The position numbers and the translations under genes were made by a program. Below, in pieces: positions 1-9,360 of a stretch of DNA of 64,000 bases (position 1 is its first letter; each line of letters opens with the position of its first letter). Origin of the DNA: Diphasiastrum complanatum (lineage: Eukaryota; Streptophyta; Lycopodiopsida; Lycopodiales; Lycopodiaceae). The stretch is from positions 1 through 64,000 of the forward strand of contig MU832008.1 in assembly GCA_029204225.1 (NCBI GenBank), given 5' to 3'. The notes under the pieces are model-generated. The model had not been told where the DNA came from. It did not search any database and was given only the letters and a program-made list of their open reading frames with translations.

Positions 1-229
1 GATCTTGGTATGGTTTCTGAAACCTCAGATTTAGGCCTATTGCATTTTTATCTTGGTCTTGAATTTGTACAAGAAGGGGTTGGAATTTTCATCTCTCAAG
101 AACGCTACATTGGGCAGATTTTGAAGCGATTCAAGATGGAAGATTGCAAGCCGGTTGCTGTACCTATGGAGACAGGCCTGAAATTAAGTAGTCAAGGTGA
201 TGGTGAACCATTTGATACTACTTTTTTGA
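1..229 (+). pseudogene. Copia reverse transcriptase fragment (Cop-1-like, copy 1)
   Basis: Frame from base 10 reads the C-terminal part of a copia reverse transcriptase: LGLEFVQEGVGIFISQERYI followed by ILKRFKMEDCKPVAVPME, the usual thumb/connection region just before RNase H. The left side runs off the window. Near base 229 the copia frame stops abruptly and continues into a gypsy protease read on the opposite strand. A second copy with the same junction lies at 40,890-41,128, where it is the distal RT of Cop-1. No active-site YVDD is present in this piece, so it is not functional. Confidence 0.85.
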
Positions 230-377
230 CATGTATGTCTTCAACAATTCCTCTAGGATGGACTGTCATTTGATCAGCTAGCTTGATGGCAAAAGTGGCA
301 GGCTTTAGATTGGTAAGTCTCCATTTTGCACATAGCTTGGTTGAAATCAGTTTAACTCCTGAACCTCCATCAATCAT
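230..377 (-). pseudogene. Gyp-1 retropepsin fragment
   Basis: On the minus strand MIDGGSGVKLIS followed by KLADQMTVHPRGIVEDI matches the plant gypsy aspartic protease, with DGG at the catalytic Asp position and the conserved ADG-like and PRGI segments. It is the C-terminal end of a gag-protease polyprotein that continues to 2,312. It is cut at about base 230 by the junction with copia RT, so RT, RNase H and integrase of this gypsy are missing here. Confidence 0.75.
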
Positions 378-1368
378 GACTGCTTCTTTACCAAACTGTC
401 TATGTTGTATTGACAGGGTGATGTTTTTTTGCTCACTTTTTTAGGCTATCCCCACATTGAGTACTTCGTTCGTGTCTTCAAACCTGGCTTCTGATGAACT
501 CGTGGTTCCATTTGAGTCAATATTTTTGCTAATACTTTTTTTGCTTTAGGTACCAGCTTAAGAAATTCTTCCCGTGTAATATCCACCTTACTAAGCAGAA
601 TATTTACAATCATTTCTGTTTGCGGTGCTTCAGGTTCCGTCATCTTGAAAGGTTCTTCATGATGGTGCAACTATGTATTAGCATCTATTCTTGGATTTGC
701 TTGTGGCATAGATGGAGAATGGACTTTGGCTGCTACTTTAGCAGCTTCTTGGGCTTCTTCTTCCTGCAACTACTTACTCCACTACCTCATATCTTGATAT
801 CTTTTCTTTTTTGCTTTGAGATTCAGATACACCCCTAATGCAGTAGGTATGTTTGTAGTTGGTGCATATTTAGTAGGTACTGGATCAACTATAAGTTCTT
901 TCTGTTTCTGAGCTATGGTAACAACCATCAAATGTGCAGTTGGTTCAGGTTAAACTACTGGTCTTTTCTTGATTGTAATCGTATTCACTGGAGCAATAAC
1001 CGGTGGTGGTTTGAGTCTTGTAGGAAATTCTTTATAATAGTGTTATAGCCACATTCTCTATAAAATGGTATAAACTTGTCTTTATTTGGACATTTAGCAA
1101 CTCTGTGACATCCAAGTGGCACTCTGGTCCATTGTCTAGCTGCTTGTTGTTGCACGAAAGCACATATAGCATACTGCTCTAAAGGACCACTCTCGTGATC
1201 ATTGTTATAGTTCCATTGCTCATTACCATGATAAGGTTCTGGTTCTATTAGATTAGCAGGAGGAGCACTCTGTCCGGTTGGAGCTGGCAGAGCTAGTCAT
1301 TCTGGAAATCCAAGGGCAAAATTGAAAGGCTTTCCATTAGGACATTTTGAATAAGTAGGTTCTCGATA
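378..1368 (-). pseudogene. Gyp-1 gag-protease linker, degenerate
   Basis: This minus-strand stretch joins the gag zinc knuckles to the protease. A readable piece at 446-670 contains PQTEMIVNILLSKVDITREE and is conserved in the second copy. The 41,865-42,164 equivalent retains a Cys/His-rich segment (ECGYGHCYKEF) before a basic tail. Frames change several times, so it is a relic. It has no recognised enzymatic domain of its own. Confidence 0.5.
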
Positions 1369-2312
1369 CTAAAGCTTAGCATACCTTTGTTGGATAATCC
1401 AAGGATTAAACAAGCAAAAGGTTGTTTCATGTCCCATAGAGTTACACAGATGACAAATAGTATTCGTCATTCGTTGTTTCAACATTGGACATTCATTCAT
1501 AATATGATTGCCTACACAAATTGAACACCGGACAATTTCCCAGCTAGGAAAAGTCTTTGCAGACTTTTCAGGTTCTTTGATCGCTTTACCATGGAATTCT
1601 TCCAAGGCTTTAATCTTTTTATCGAGTTGAGACTACATCTTTTCCAGCTACATCTGCTGCTTTGACCAAGTTTCTCGAACTCATCGATCATCTTCTCTAT
1701 AGTAGCCTTGATATTTGTTGATGCAATGGCAGTAGAAATTGTCATGGTTTGCCTTGCCGTATAAGGCAACATTCCAACATTTGGTTCGTCGTCAGAATCT
1801 TCATCCTCCTCACGAATTGCATCGGCCATAGCGTTTTGTATCATAGCATATTGATTATGGCATTTCAGCTTGCGTCTAATCCATTTAGGTAGACCTGCTA
1901 AAAACCATATAATCAAAGCATTGTCATTGATCAGATTTGAGGTGTTTAACCCATTAATATAATCTCGTACTTCCTCTCTCTTTCCCATTTTAATTTTACT
2001 TAAAAGGAGAAAGAGATCTTCCATAAATTTTCTGGGCTTAAATCTTGTAATGAGAGCGGCTTTAACCACTTCCCAATCCGTGTGTTCTGCTTCTTCTTGG
2101 TTATAAAACCAATCTTGAGTAGCTCCAATTAAGGCCATATAGAATAACTAAAGTTTATCGTGTGGAAAGACTTCGCCATAAATCCTACATGATTCAGAAA
2201 AGATCTAAAAAAATCTGATCGGATCAAATAACCCAGTGTATTTTGGTATATCTAAACGAGGAGACCTTCTAACAACAATTGGTGGTGGGTTCGTTGGCTC
2301 TCCTTCAGCCAT
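1369..2312 (-). pseudogene. Gyp-1 gag with zinc knuckles, broken
   Basis: Minus-strand gypsy gag, the structural protein that would form the cytoplasmic particle. The probable start is ATG at 2312-2310 (MAEGEPTNPPP, then DIPKYTG), giving a typical gag entry. Two in-frame stops follow before MALIGATQDWFYNQ, the Retrotrans_gag core, which ends around GLPKWIRRKL. Near the C-terminus are two Cys-His boxes: CSICVGNHIMNEC (short spacing) and CHLCNSMGHETTFC (canonical CX2CX4HX4C), the latter after a frame change. The copy at 42,285-43,160 carries the same lesions in part, so both descend from one damaged source or one duplication. Confidence 0.8.
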
Positions 2313-3562
2313 AATTCCAAATTATGTCAATCAGATAATGAGATTGGATCTAGATTTTTCAAAAAAAAAATCCTATCTCAAATCAGATCAGATCTTTCTC
2401 TATCACTTAAAATTATCAGATTTCTGATTTTTGGAAAAATAGATCTTGATCAAGCGATTGTCACTTAAATGAAGATTTTTTCAGAATCACTATCAAATTA
2501 TAACAGAATTACTCAAAAATTTGATAGAGGCTAGATCTGGTATATCAGTACCTAGAAATAGTATAGGCGAAAGTTTACTCGGCGAGGGTTGACTCCGACC
2601 ACAAGTCAACGCTTACAGTCAACATGCAGTTGTGACGACACCATGAAATCATGCTTCCGCTCACATACGATGGAAATTGCGATTGCAGCTTCATGCTCCT
2701 ATAGTCACTTGCGAAGGAGATTTTGTTGTCTACGTATTCATGCTCCACTAAACATTCTGTTAATTAAGTACAGAACTATTAATGATCTTGTAATTGTAAC
2801 TAGAATAACATAAGATCATCCAACAATTATATAAGGATCTGACCGAGTGTGATTAGTATTGGTCAGAAATCAGACAAAGATCAAACGACCAAAATTGGCT
2901 TTTAGTATGCGACTCCTCAGAGTTAGAGATAATATTGAGAGAGTAAAAAGTATTCAGAACTATAGCAATTACTTGTTTCTATAAGTAGAATCACGCGCTC
3001 AGCGCGATTGTTTTGTGATCTGATAGTTGTTACTACAACATTTATAATACATAATCGCTATTGTTCTACCACATTGCATTCATGTTGAATGTTTAATTAG
3101 CTCTCACTCTTCTTCCTCTATTGTCAGTATCAATAACGAACAAATGCATATGTTTCAAAAGCCTAATTATCTAGCATTTATTTATGGTTGTCTACGACAC
3201 CTACTCTGATATTCAATAACATCACACTCAGAACTGTATTATCATTCCATTCTCTAAGTAATCGAGATCCTATCCTATTATCAATTTTTACTACCTCATT
3301 GTTTTTCTCTTGTTGGGGTGACGACCTCCGTTTTTGCTACGGCCTATTCATTTCTGTCGTCCCCAAGCTTCGTCATGAGTGCTAGAAGCCAACCTAGGAC
3401 CACGCCAGACTGGACAACCATAAACAAGTAGCTTCCACCCAAGCAAGCCATCCAACTCAGCTGACAGGTTAGAGCCCGTTCCCCAAGAGCTAAACCCATT
3501 CATGTTCATGCAAGAACACTAAGAACCACAAGCCGCAACAGATATGAAGACAACCAGTTCTT
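2313..3562. other. Non-coding stretch upstream of Gyp-1 gag
   Basis: No gene is visible. By position it should hold the untranslated leader, and possibly the LTR, of the minus-strand Gyp-1, but I found no convincing minus-strand primer site. The sequence is AT-rich with A and T runs. The right part may belong to a different plus-strand LTR that ends at 3,690. Confidence 0.4.
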
Positions 3563-3636
3563 GGACCGAATGGTCCCAACAACATACTACTGCCATCCCG
3601 GACCGAATGGCCCTGGCGGCATACTGCTGGCGTCTC
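3563..3636. repeat. 37-bp tandem duplication
   Basis: Two adjacent units begin GGACCGAATGG, one at 3,563 and one at 3,600, and stay similar through ACATACTACTG / GCATACTGCTG. The short direct duplication lies within a probable LTR end. Confidence 0.7.
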
Positions 3637-3692
3637 AAAATACAACCCTTAGCTATATGCCAGGTCAAAAAAGTTTGAAGCGACCTTACAAT

Positions 3693-3710
3693 TGGCGCTA
3701 TTGCCGAACA
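3693..3710 (+). other. Possible gypsy primer-binding site (tRNA-Asp type)
   Basis: TGGCGCTATTGCCGAACA resembles the complement of the plant tRNA-Asp 3' end (TGGCGCCGTTGCCGGGGA) with 13 of 18 matches, and lies 2 nt after a possible LTR terminus ending TTACA at 3,690. No LTR partner was found, so the call is weak. From here to 4,165 I see no gene. Confidence 0.35.
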
Positions 3711-4165
3711 CTGAAACCCAGAAGGTAATCAAAGTCAGTTTGAGAAAAATCCCACTTTATTAATAAATTTGAGAAGGTTACATTTCAAATGTGTGATCGA
3801 CCCTAGTCTTCGGGGCATTGGCATGCCAAGTGGGCGCCAGGACAACATTCCAGCAAGGGAGGCTGAGACTTGGTTGGAGCTCGTCCTGAGTCGCAACTCG
3901 CACTCTCCTATAGTATTGGTGGGATTTGCCACCTCCCCTCATACCAAGTCCTCTACCCAGTCTGGTAAAGCACATTTTCTCTCTCTAGCAAGTCATTTTC
4001 TCTGTCTATAATTGATCCCTAGGCTTCCTTTAATCATGCCTAGATCGTGTGAGGTGATTGCACATCGATCTGAGCTCTATGGACTTCGCTAGAACCGATC
4101 AAAGATTATCAGCCATAGGAACTTGGCGTCGGCTGCATTCTGATCACAGTGGTGCCGGGAGCAAC

Positions 4166-4980
4166 TGTTGGAGAGAGGGAGATGAACGAGTTGAGAAAAG
4201 GTGTCGTATGTTAAAAACAAAAAATAAGCTCAAAGATGTAAGACGAACACGAACGAGACATGAACTCGAACAAGAAACGAACTCGAACAGAAAAATGTTC
4301 GTGCGCAGCGGAACGAGCTATACGACTCTCTTCGTAAGCATGACTATGCCTATTAGAATGAACAAAATGGTAGTGATGGGAATCACAATCATTCTTGATT
4401 ACGTAGCCAAACTTTAATAAATGAATGAAACTCCAGAAGAATGGTTTGTCGTGAATAGTAAGACAAACTATTCATCGCGAATGATTCGCGAAGAGCTAGA
4501 CGGTGCTCGACTGATAATTAGTCGCAAATGATTTGCAAAAGACAACACCAAATGTTAGTCGTCTATTACCAGAAAGAACAACTAGAAAGATCAGACTGAA
4601 TGAATGATAAGCATAGCAATATTAACATAGATCTGAACGCAGAACAAAGAACTGTATCAGATTAAGTATAACACGTATACATGTCAATAATGCGGTAGAG
4701 CACAAGACAATAGTGGATGAAACCACGTGCCCTACGAAGCTTATACAATCTGTAAAGGAATAAAGCCTTATTGCTGACAATCAAGAATCAATGCGCAAGG
4801 CATCTACTTCGTCTCATTCACTCATAACTCATTAACCTGAATAACCTCGTTAAACTGAATACGCAAATGGTATCTAGTATATATACATTATATTACAGGT
4901 GTGCAGATGTGGAAAGTACAGTGGATGTGTTGTCTGTAAGAGATCGTGGGTGGCTGTAGTCATTGTCCAGTCTATTAGCG
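4166..4980 (-). mobile_element. Cop-7 3' LTR (minus orientation)
   Basis: This 815-bp block repeats at 6,033-6,855 with high identity and the same orientation, and the two flank a copia gag-protease fragment. In element orientation it ends CTCTCCAACA at 4,166. The other end, shared by both copies, is CGCTAATAGACTGG and lacks the usual TG start. No matching target duplication is seen, so one border was probably lost in a rearrangement. Confidence 0.75.
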
Positions 4981-5164
4981 TAGCTGCATGGGGTGAGCGT
5001 GAAAAGGGTGCGATGTCAGTCAATGCTGAAGTGAGCATTGGTGATGATGATGCAAAAGGTGTGTCACTCTTATGAATAGCCTTAGGATTAGATTTATAGG
5101 GTGCCTTTGCTTTTAGGGCACCTTTGGCATTCTGTAGGATAGTGTCTCCTTTTTGCCTATCCTG

Positions 5165-5875
5165 TCCTATCAACTACTTTACACTGATCACATTCAAACT
5201 CTACTCTATGTCCTAGATCTGTGATTCTGCTTATAGAGAGCAGATTCGTAGATAACTTTGGTACATACAGGACTTTAGAGAGTAGCTTAGACTGACCATT
5301 TGCAAAGCATTATCTTATAGTACCTTCACCTTTAATAGCTTGTGTGCTATTGTCGCCAAGGTGAATGAATTTCTGAGTACTATAAGGTGTATAGGACTCT
5401 AAACAGCCAATGAGGCTAGTCATGTGCTGAGTGACTCCGGAATCCAGGAACCAAGAACTGTCGCCAGATGCTTCTTGATGATTGGTCATGAAGGCATCAT
5501 GATCCGCTTCTTGAATAGGCTGTGGAGCTTCTGCAGCTGCATTTGCCACTTGATTTGATTGCCCTTTGTTGTTGTTCTTCGCTTGAGGTATTCGATAGTC
5601 TTGTATTTCATGGTTGTTTCGTTTGTAGTATCTGCAGAACAACTTCTTCTTTGTCTGCGGATTCGACTGTTCCTTGTGCTGAACTGGTTTTTTCCATCCT
5701 TCAGCTTTCATCTAGCAACTGTCGTGTCATCCGCTTTGGGTTTTCCTTCTGCACCTATAACAACGTCATACAATTTTTTTGTCATTAGCATAGTTTTCAT
5801 CTTAAATTTCCACAGATGGTAATTGGCTCCATCAAGCTTGTCCATGATAGGACTGGCTTTCCCTTGGGAATGCAT
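5165..5875 (-). pseudogene. Cop-7 gag-protease, internally deleted
   Basis: Minus-strand copia gag starts at ATG 5875-5873. KLDGANYHLWKFKMKTMLM is the classic UBN2-type N-terminus, and YDVVIGAEGKP follows. Most of the gag core is then missing and the frame jumps to a damaged zinc knuckle, CRYYKRNNHEIQDY, in which the second and fourth Cys are Tyr. WFLDSGVTQHMT is the protease active site, and VLYVPKLSTNLLSISRI the conserved segment after protease. Integrase, RT and RNase H are absent between here and the 3' LTR, so this is a non-autonomous deletion derivative. Confidence 0.85.
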
Positions 5876-6020
5876 GTGGAAGAGTTAGTCTAAGTGATAG
5901 GAGAAACTATCAGTGACTTAAGTATGAAAATCTGATACTGAAAAATACAAAACAAGGAAACAATTACTCTATCGGCTAGTAGATTCTTGTACTATAAAAG
6001 CTTGTCAAGCTATGAACCTG

Positions 6021-6032
6021 GCTCTAATACCG
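6021..6032 (-). other. Cop-7 primer-binding site
   Basis: Read on the minus strand, CGGTATTAGAGC directly follows the LTR terminus GAACA. It matches the plant copia initiator-Met tRNA primer site TGGTATCAGAGC with two changes, which fixes the element's orientation and its 5' LTR. Confidence 0.8.
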
Positions 6033-6855
6033 TGTTCGAGAGAGGGAGATGAACGAGTTGAGAAAAGGTGTCGTATGTTAGAAACAAAAAATAAGCTCAA
6101 AGATGTAAGACGAACACAAACGAGACACGAACTCAAACAAGAAACAAACGAGAAACGAACTCGAATAGAAAAATATTCATGCACAGCGGAACGAGCTATA
6201 CAACTCTCTTTGTAAGCATGACTACGCCTATCAGAATGAACAAAATGGTAGTGATGGGAATCACAGTCGTTCTTGATTATGTAGCCAAACTTTAATAAAT
6301 GAATGAAACTCCAGAAGAATGGTTTGTCGCAAATAGTAAGACAACCTATTCGTTGTGAACGATTCGCGAAGAGCTAGATGGTGCTCGACTGATAATTAGT
6401 CACGAATGATTCGCAAAAGATAAGACCAAATGTTAGTCGTCTATTACTAGAAAGAACAACTAGAAAGATTTGACAGAATGAATGATAAGCATAGCAATAT
6501 TAACATAGATCTGAATGCAAAACAAAGAACTATATCAGATTAAGTATATCACGTATACATGTAAATAATGCGGTAGAGCACAAGACAGTAGCGGACAAAA
6601 CTGCATGTCCTACTAAGCTTATACAATCTGTAAAGGAATAAAATCTTATTGCTGACAATCAAGAATCAATGCGCAAGGCATCTACTTCATCTCATTCACT
6701 CATAACTCATTAACCTGAATAACCTCGTTAAACTAAATACGCAAATGGTATCCAGTATATATACATTATATTACATGTGTGCAGATGTGGAAAGTACAAA
6801 TGTGCTGTCTATAAGAGATCGTGGGTGGCTGCAGTCATTGTCCAGTCTATTAGCG
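6033..6855 (-). mobile_element. Cop-7 5' LTR (minus orientation)
   Basis: 823-bp partner of the 4,166-4,980 LTR. The two differ by scattered substitutions and small indels, so the insertion is not very recent. The right border at 6,855 abuts a 355-bp segment that recurs at 44,962. Confidence 0.75.
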
Positions 6856-7210
6856 CTATGAATCACTTACAATTAATACATGTGAATTTCCATGAGTTTC
6901 TACAAGCATAATTTTGCTAATTCTATGTCTACAAACTATATGCAAGTTGTACTCATCAATCTAGATATGACATATCCATGTAGCTCAAGTTCTATCTAGG
7001 CCAAACTTGGCATTTTGCATTTATGAACAACATACTTGCATGGTACAATATTTGTAGCAAGCCTAAAGTCAAGATGGATTATTTTTCCATTTCAACACAA
7101 TTCTCGGTTGCCCATTTTACAGTTAATAAAGATAATATATAACTCAGAATCATCTATTGTGACGAAACCTTTACGAAATTCTTGCAGGAATTTATTCCAA
7201 ATTACCAGTT
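6856..7210. repeat. 355-bp segment duplicated at 44,962-45,316
   Basis: From CTATGAATCACTTAC to ATTACCAGTT this segment matches 44,962-45,316 without length change. It carries the distal part of a minus-strand Gyp-2 gag and its downstream sequence. The flanks differ on both sides. Confidence 0.8.
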
Positions 7211-7735
7211 TTATGGGTAGTTCCCTCCACCATGAGGAGGCCTTGCCCTCAAGAAACAACAAGACTGACGATATTTGCTTTTTTTTTTTGGCACATTGTG
7301 CAAGCTGGAATAGCTCATCCAACGATTTACCCAGTCCTCCTCAACTTCCAGGCGTTTAAACTTTTTATTGCCAATTTTTTTTTTCGGTTGATAGCCCAAG
7401 TTGTGTGAATTAATAGCTTGTAATTGATTAAAAAGATTTTGCATTTGGTTATCATGCTATTTATTGCTTTGATGCAGTTCCAGAACCGCCTTGCCCAAAG
7501 TTTGCAATAGCTTATCAGAATCAAGGGAGCCATCACTATCTGGTGATGCTGGATGAATTTCAGTGTTCCCCCCCATCACTACCGGGTAGTGCTGGGTGAA
7601 TTTTTGTGCCTCCCCAAGCAGGCAGCAGGAGGATTCAACCAAGATCAAGGGTCCAAAGGCCAAGACCAAGGACAAATGAATACGGCTGCTGAGATGCAAG
7701 ACCAGGGCCATAGGGCAGATACTAGCCAAAGCCAA
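7092..7735 (-). pseudogene. Gyp-2 gag fragment, frameshifted
   Basis: Minus-strand chromovirus-like gag. The N-terminal part reads DSDKLLQTLGKAVLELHQSN, then MQNLFNQLQAINSHNLGYQ after a stop. The capsid-like core FLEGKASSWWRELP and NKFLQEFRKGF (typical Retrotrans_gag W and F spacing) lies in another frame. At least one frameshift and one stop separate the pieces. The core runs into the 355-bp repeat shared with 45 kb, where gag is joined to a reverse transcriptase piece. Confidence 0.75.
7530..7615. repeat. 43-bp tandem duplication
   Basis: Two adjacent units begin CCATCACTA at 7,530 and 7,573 and both contain GCTGG(A/G)TGAATTT. The duplication sits in the 5' part of the Gyp-2 gag relic. Confidence 0.7.
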
Positions 7736-7797
7736 GCCACATCATCCAGAGGTTCAGGCACGATATCTGCAGTCGGGCCTTCCGAAGACCAAAGACC

Positions 7798-8229
7798 ATG
7801 GAGGAGAAAATAAACGAATTCCTAACAAAATATCCCCACGAGTCATCAAGAGGCGGCTGACATATATCGTTTTCAGCTCAGACAATAAAGGACAAAGAAC
7901 TACAAGCATTACCCACCCTCCAACCACAACTAGAGTGGCATCAGCAGTTGTTCGAAAGAGACTCTGCGGCCATCAGGGCCTACGTAACGAGTCCGCAAAA
8001 ATTATGGGTGAACGCGCACTTCCTGCCATGTACACGACGATCCAAATGGCCGGAATGCGACACCCCCCACGCAGATTCCAAGCATGGGTCGACCAAGATT
8101 GGCTGAGAGGCGGTCCACAAGTCCCTTCACACACCCAAGGACTTGAAGAAACTAGACCACCTCAACTTTATGGAGGACATCACGACCTACCTGATCCAGC
8201 AAAGGCGGGGGAAGAAAACTCTTTACTAA
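7798..8229 (+). pseudogene. Unidentified broken reading frame
   Basis: From ATG 7798 one frame runs about 143 codons to TAA at 8227-8229 with two internal TGA codons. It reads MEEKINEFLTKYPHES, then QPQLEWHQQLFERDSAA, and near the end HTPKDLKKLDHLNFMED. It looks like real but decayed coding sequence: varied residues, few low-complexity tracts, both stops possibly from TGG. I do not recognise a family. A Gln/Gly-rich frame at 7,610-7,813 may be its upstream part in another frame. It ends 46 bp before the Gyp-3 LTR, so it may be the 3' end of that element or DNA on the far side of a breakpoint. Confidence 0.4.
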
Positions 8230-8275
8230 ACCGGTAGAGTGCCGAGGGACTGGCACTACTTAAGGCCGTGGGTCC

Positions 8276-9097
8276 TGTTGGGGGTATTCCCAACAAAGTG
8301 TAAATAAATAAAATCGTCCAATAAAATGTGTTGCGAGGGCATGGCATCTTGTGCGTGTAAGCCCATGGCCCAATGAGCACGCAAGCTTAAGTGTAAATAA
8401 AACAAAATTGACTTGGGCCTTGGAATCAAAATAAAACTAGAGGCCCAAAGTCATTTTTAAGCTTAGAGATCACTTTTTAGAATTGGGTCCAAATGGGGAC
8501 TCACATGAATCTTGCGAAGTTTAATGTACTTTTTATGGACCCTTGGATCAAGTTGGGTCCAAGATGAATGGATAGGATCAATGTGATTATTAGCCAATAG
8601 GATTGAGGGGCAAGGGCTTTCCCCATTTTATAAAAAGGCACCATTTGTACACTATTTTCATGCTTAATAGAGAGGAGGAGACTCTATCATTTTGAGAGCT
8701 CAAGCATCCTCATTTGCTAATTACTCTTGCTTATGCTATTGTTGAGATTGCTTGTTATTTCGATTTCTTCCATGCTTTTTGTTTGTGATTAGTTAAGGTT
8801 TCTCCATAAGCAATGACATTGAGCATTTGAGCTAACCTCCATCTCATCTCTCTCTCTTTCTCTCTTCTCTTCTCTCTTCCTCTTCTTTTCTACCCCTTCC
8901 CTTCACCCAAAACCATGAAGAATGTTAGTGTAGAGGAGTAGAGTTAAGGGAGAGTAGTGTTAGTGCTGAATAGAGTTAAGGGAGAAAGTAGGAAACTAAC
9001 TAAAAATAGCATCCATGCATAGTTAGGTATCTATCCAGTGATCTAACCCTTGTTGACAGGGGGGAGGGCTATACTACGCAAGATCTTTGACCCTACA
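8276..9097 (+). mobile_element. Gyp-3 LTR, plus copy (3' end of element)
   Basis: 822-bp LTR starting TGTTGGGGGTATTCCCAACA, a perfect 7-bp hairpin, and ending GACCCTACA. It contains a TATA-like TTTTATAAAAAGG near 8,625 and a CT-rich tract near 8,850. Its reverse complement is at 27,752-28,577. It is followed by CAAAC (9,098-9,102), the reverse complement of the GTTTG beside the other LTR, so the two look like the ends of one insertion. No clear polypurine tract precedes it. Confidence 0.85.
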
Positions 9098-9102
9098 CAA
9101 AC

Positions 9103-9216
9103 TCCACTTGGAAAGTTCAGCAGGATGTTGAAATTTCACAGCAAAAAATAGAGAAGCTTCTCTTTTGGTAGGGTGCCAACATACAGCTTGCTACATATCC
9201 GGTAGTTCTGATACCA
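9103..9216 (-). other. Cop-1 leader start and primer-binding site, detached
   Basis: Read on the minus strand, TGGTATCAGAAC at 9216-9205 is a copia initiator-Met tRNA primer site immediately after an LTR end (TAACA). The leader then runs to 9,103 and breaks at the Gyp-3 target duplication. Its natural continuation on the plus strand begins at 28,578-28,583, ahead of the Cop-1 gag. The leader style is the same on both sides (short A-rich and CCCAA-containing segments). Confidence 0.75.
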
Positions 9217-9360
9217 TGTTAGAAATCCATAAATCATAATATGGATGTACAGACTAGGATTTGAACCCAGGATCTCCCTCATACTGGATGGGATGCTCTA
9301 CCACTGAGCTATCCGTCCTATCTGATAGTTCTCTCTAGAGTGTGAATTGATATTCCAACA
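9217..9360 (-). mobile_element. Cop-1 5' LTR, only 144 bp
   Basis: On the minus strand the segment begins TGTTGGAATATC at 9360 and ends GATTTCTAACA at 9217, immediately before the primer site. TG...CA termini and the adjacent primer site support an LTR of unusually small, TRIM-like size. Half of it is a 73-nt tRNA-like sequence, followed by a small hairpin (TCCATA...TATGGA). The 3' LTR is not in this window, so the left border rests on the TGTTGG motif only. GTCAA at 9,361-9,365 would be the target duplication. Confidence 0.6.
9246..9318 (-). tRNA. tRNA-like sequence inside the Cop-1 LTR
   Basis: The 73-nt minus-strand sequence starts GGACGGATAGCTCAGTGG and folds as a tRNA: acceptor 5' GGACGGA with 3' TCTGTAC (one mismatch), D-arm GCTC/GAGC, T-arm CTGGG-TTCAAAT-CCTAG and discriminator A. 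The pol III A box (TAGCTCAGTGG) and B box (GGTTCAAATCC) are intact. The anticodon arm pairs poorly and lacks a standard U33, so I assign no amino acid. It could be a tRNA pseudogene, a SINE head, or a pol III promoter carried by the LTR. Confidence 0.6.

Noticed and set aside
3693-3710. A complete gypsy element starting here
   Set aside because: Only a weak primer-site match is present. No LTR pair, gag or pol follows in the plus orientation before Cop-7.
9246-9318. Functional nuclear tRNA gene
   Set aside because: The anticodon stem is mismatched, U33 is missing and it sits within an LTR. Only the pol III boxes and the general fold are kept, so I call it tRNA-like.
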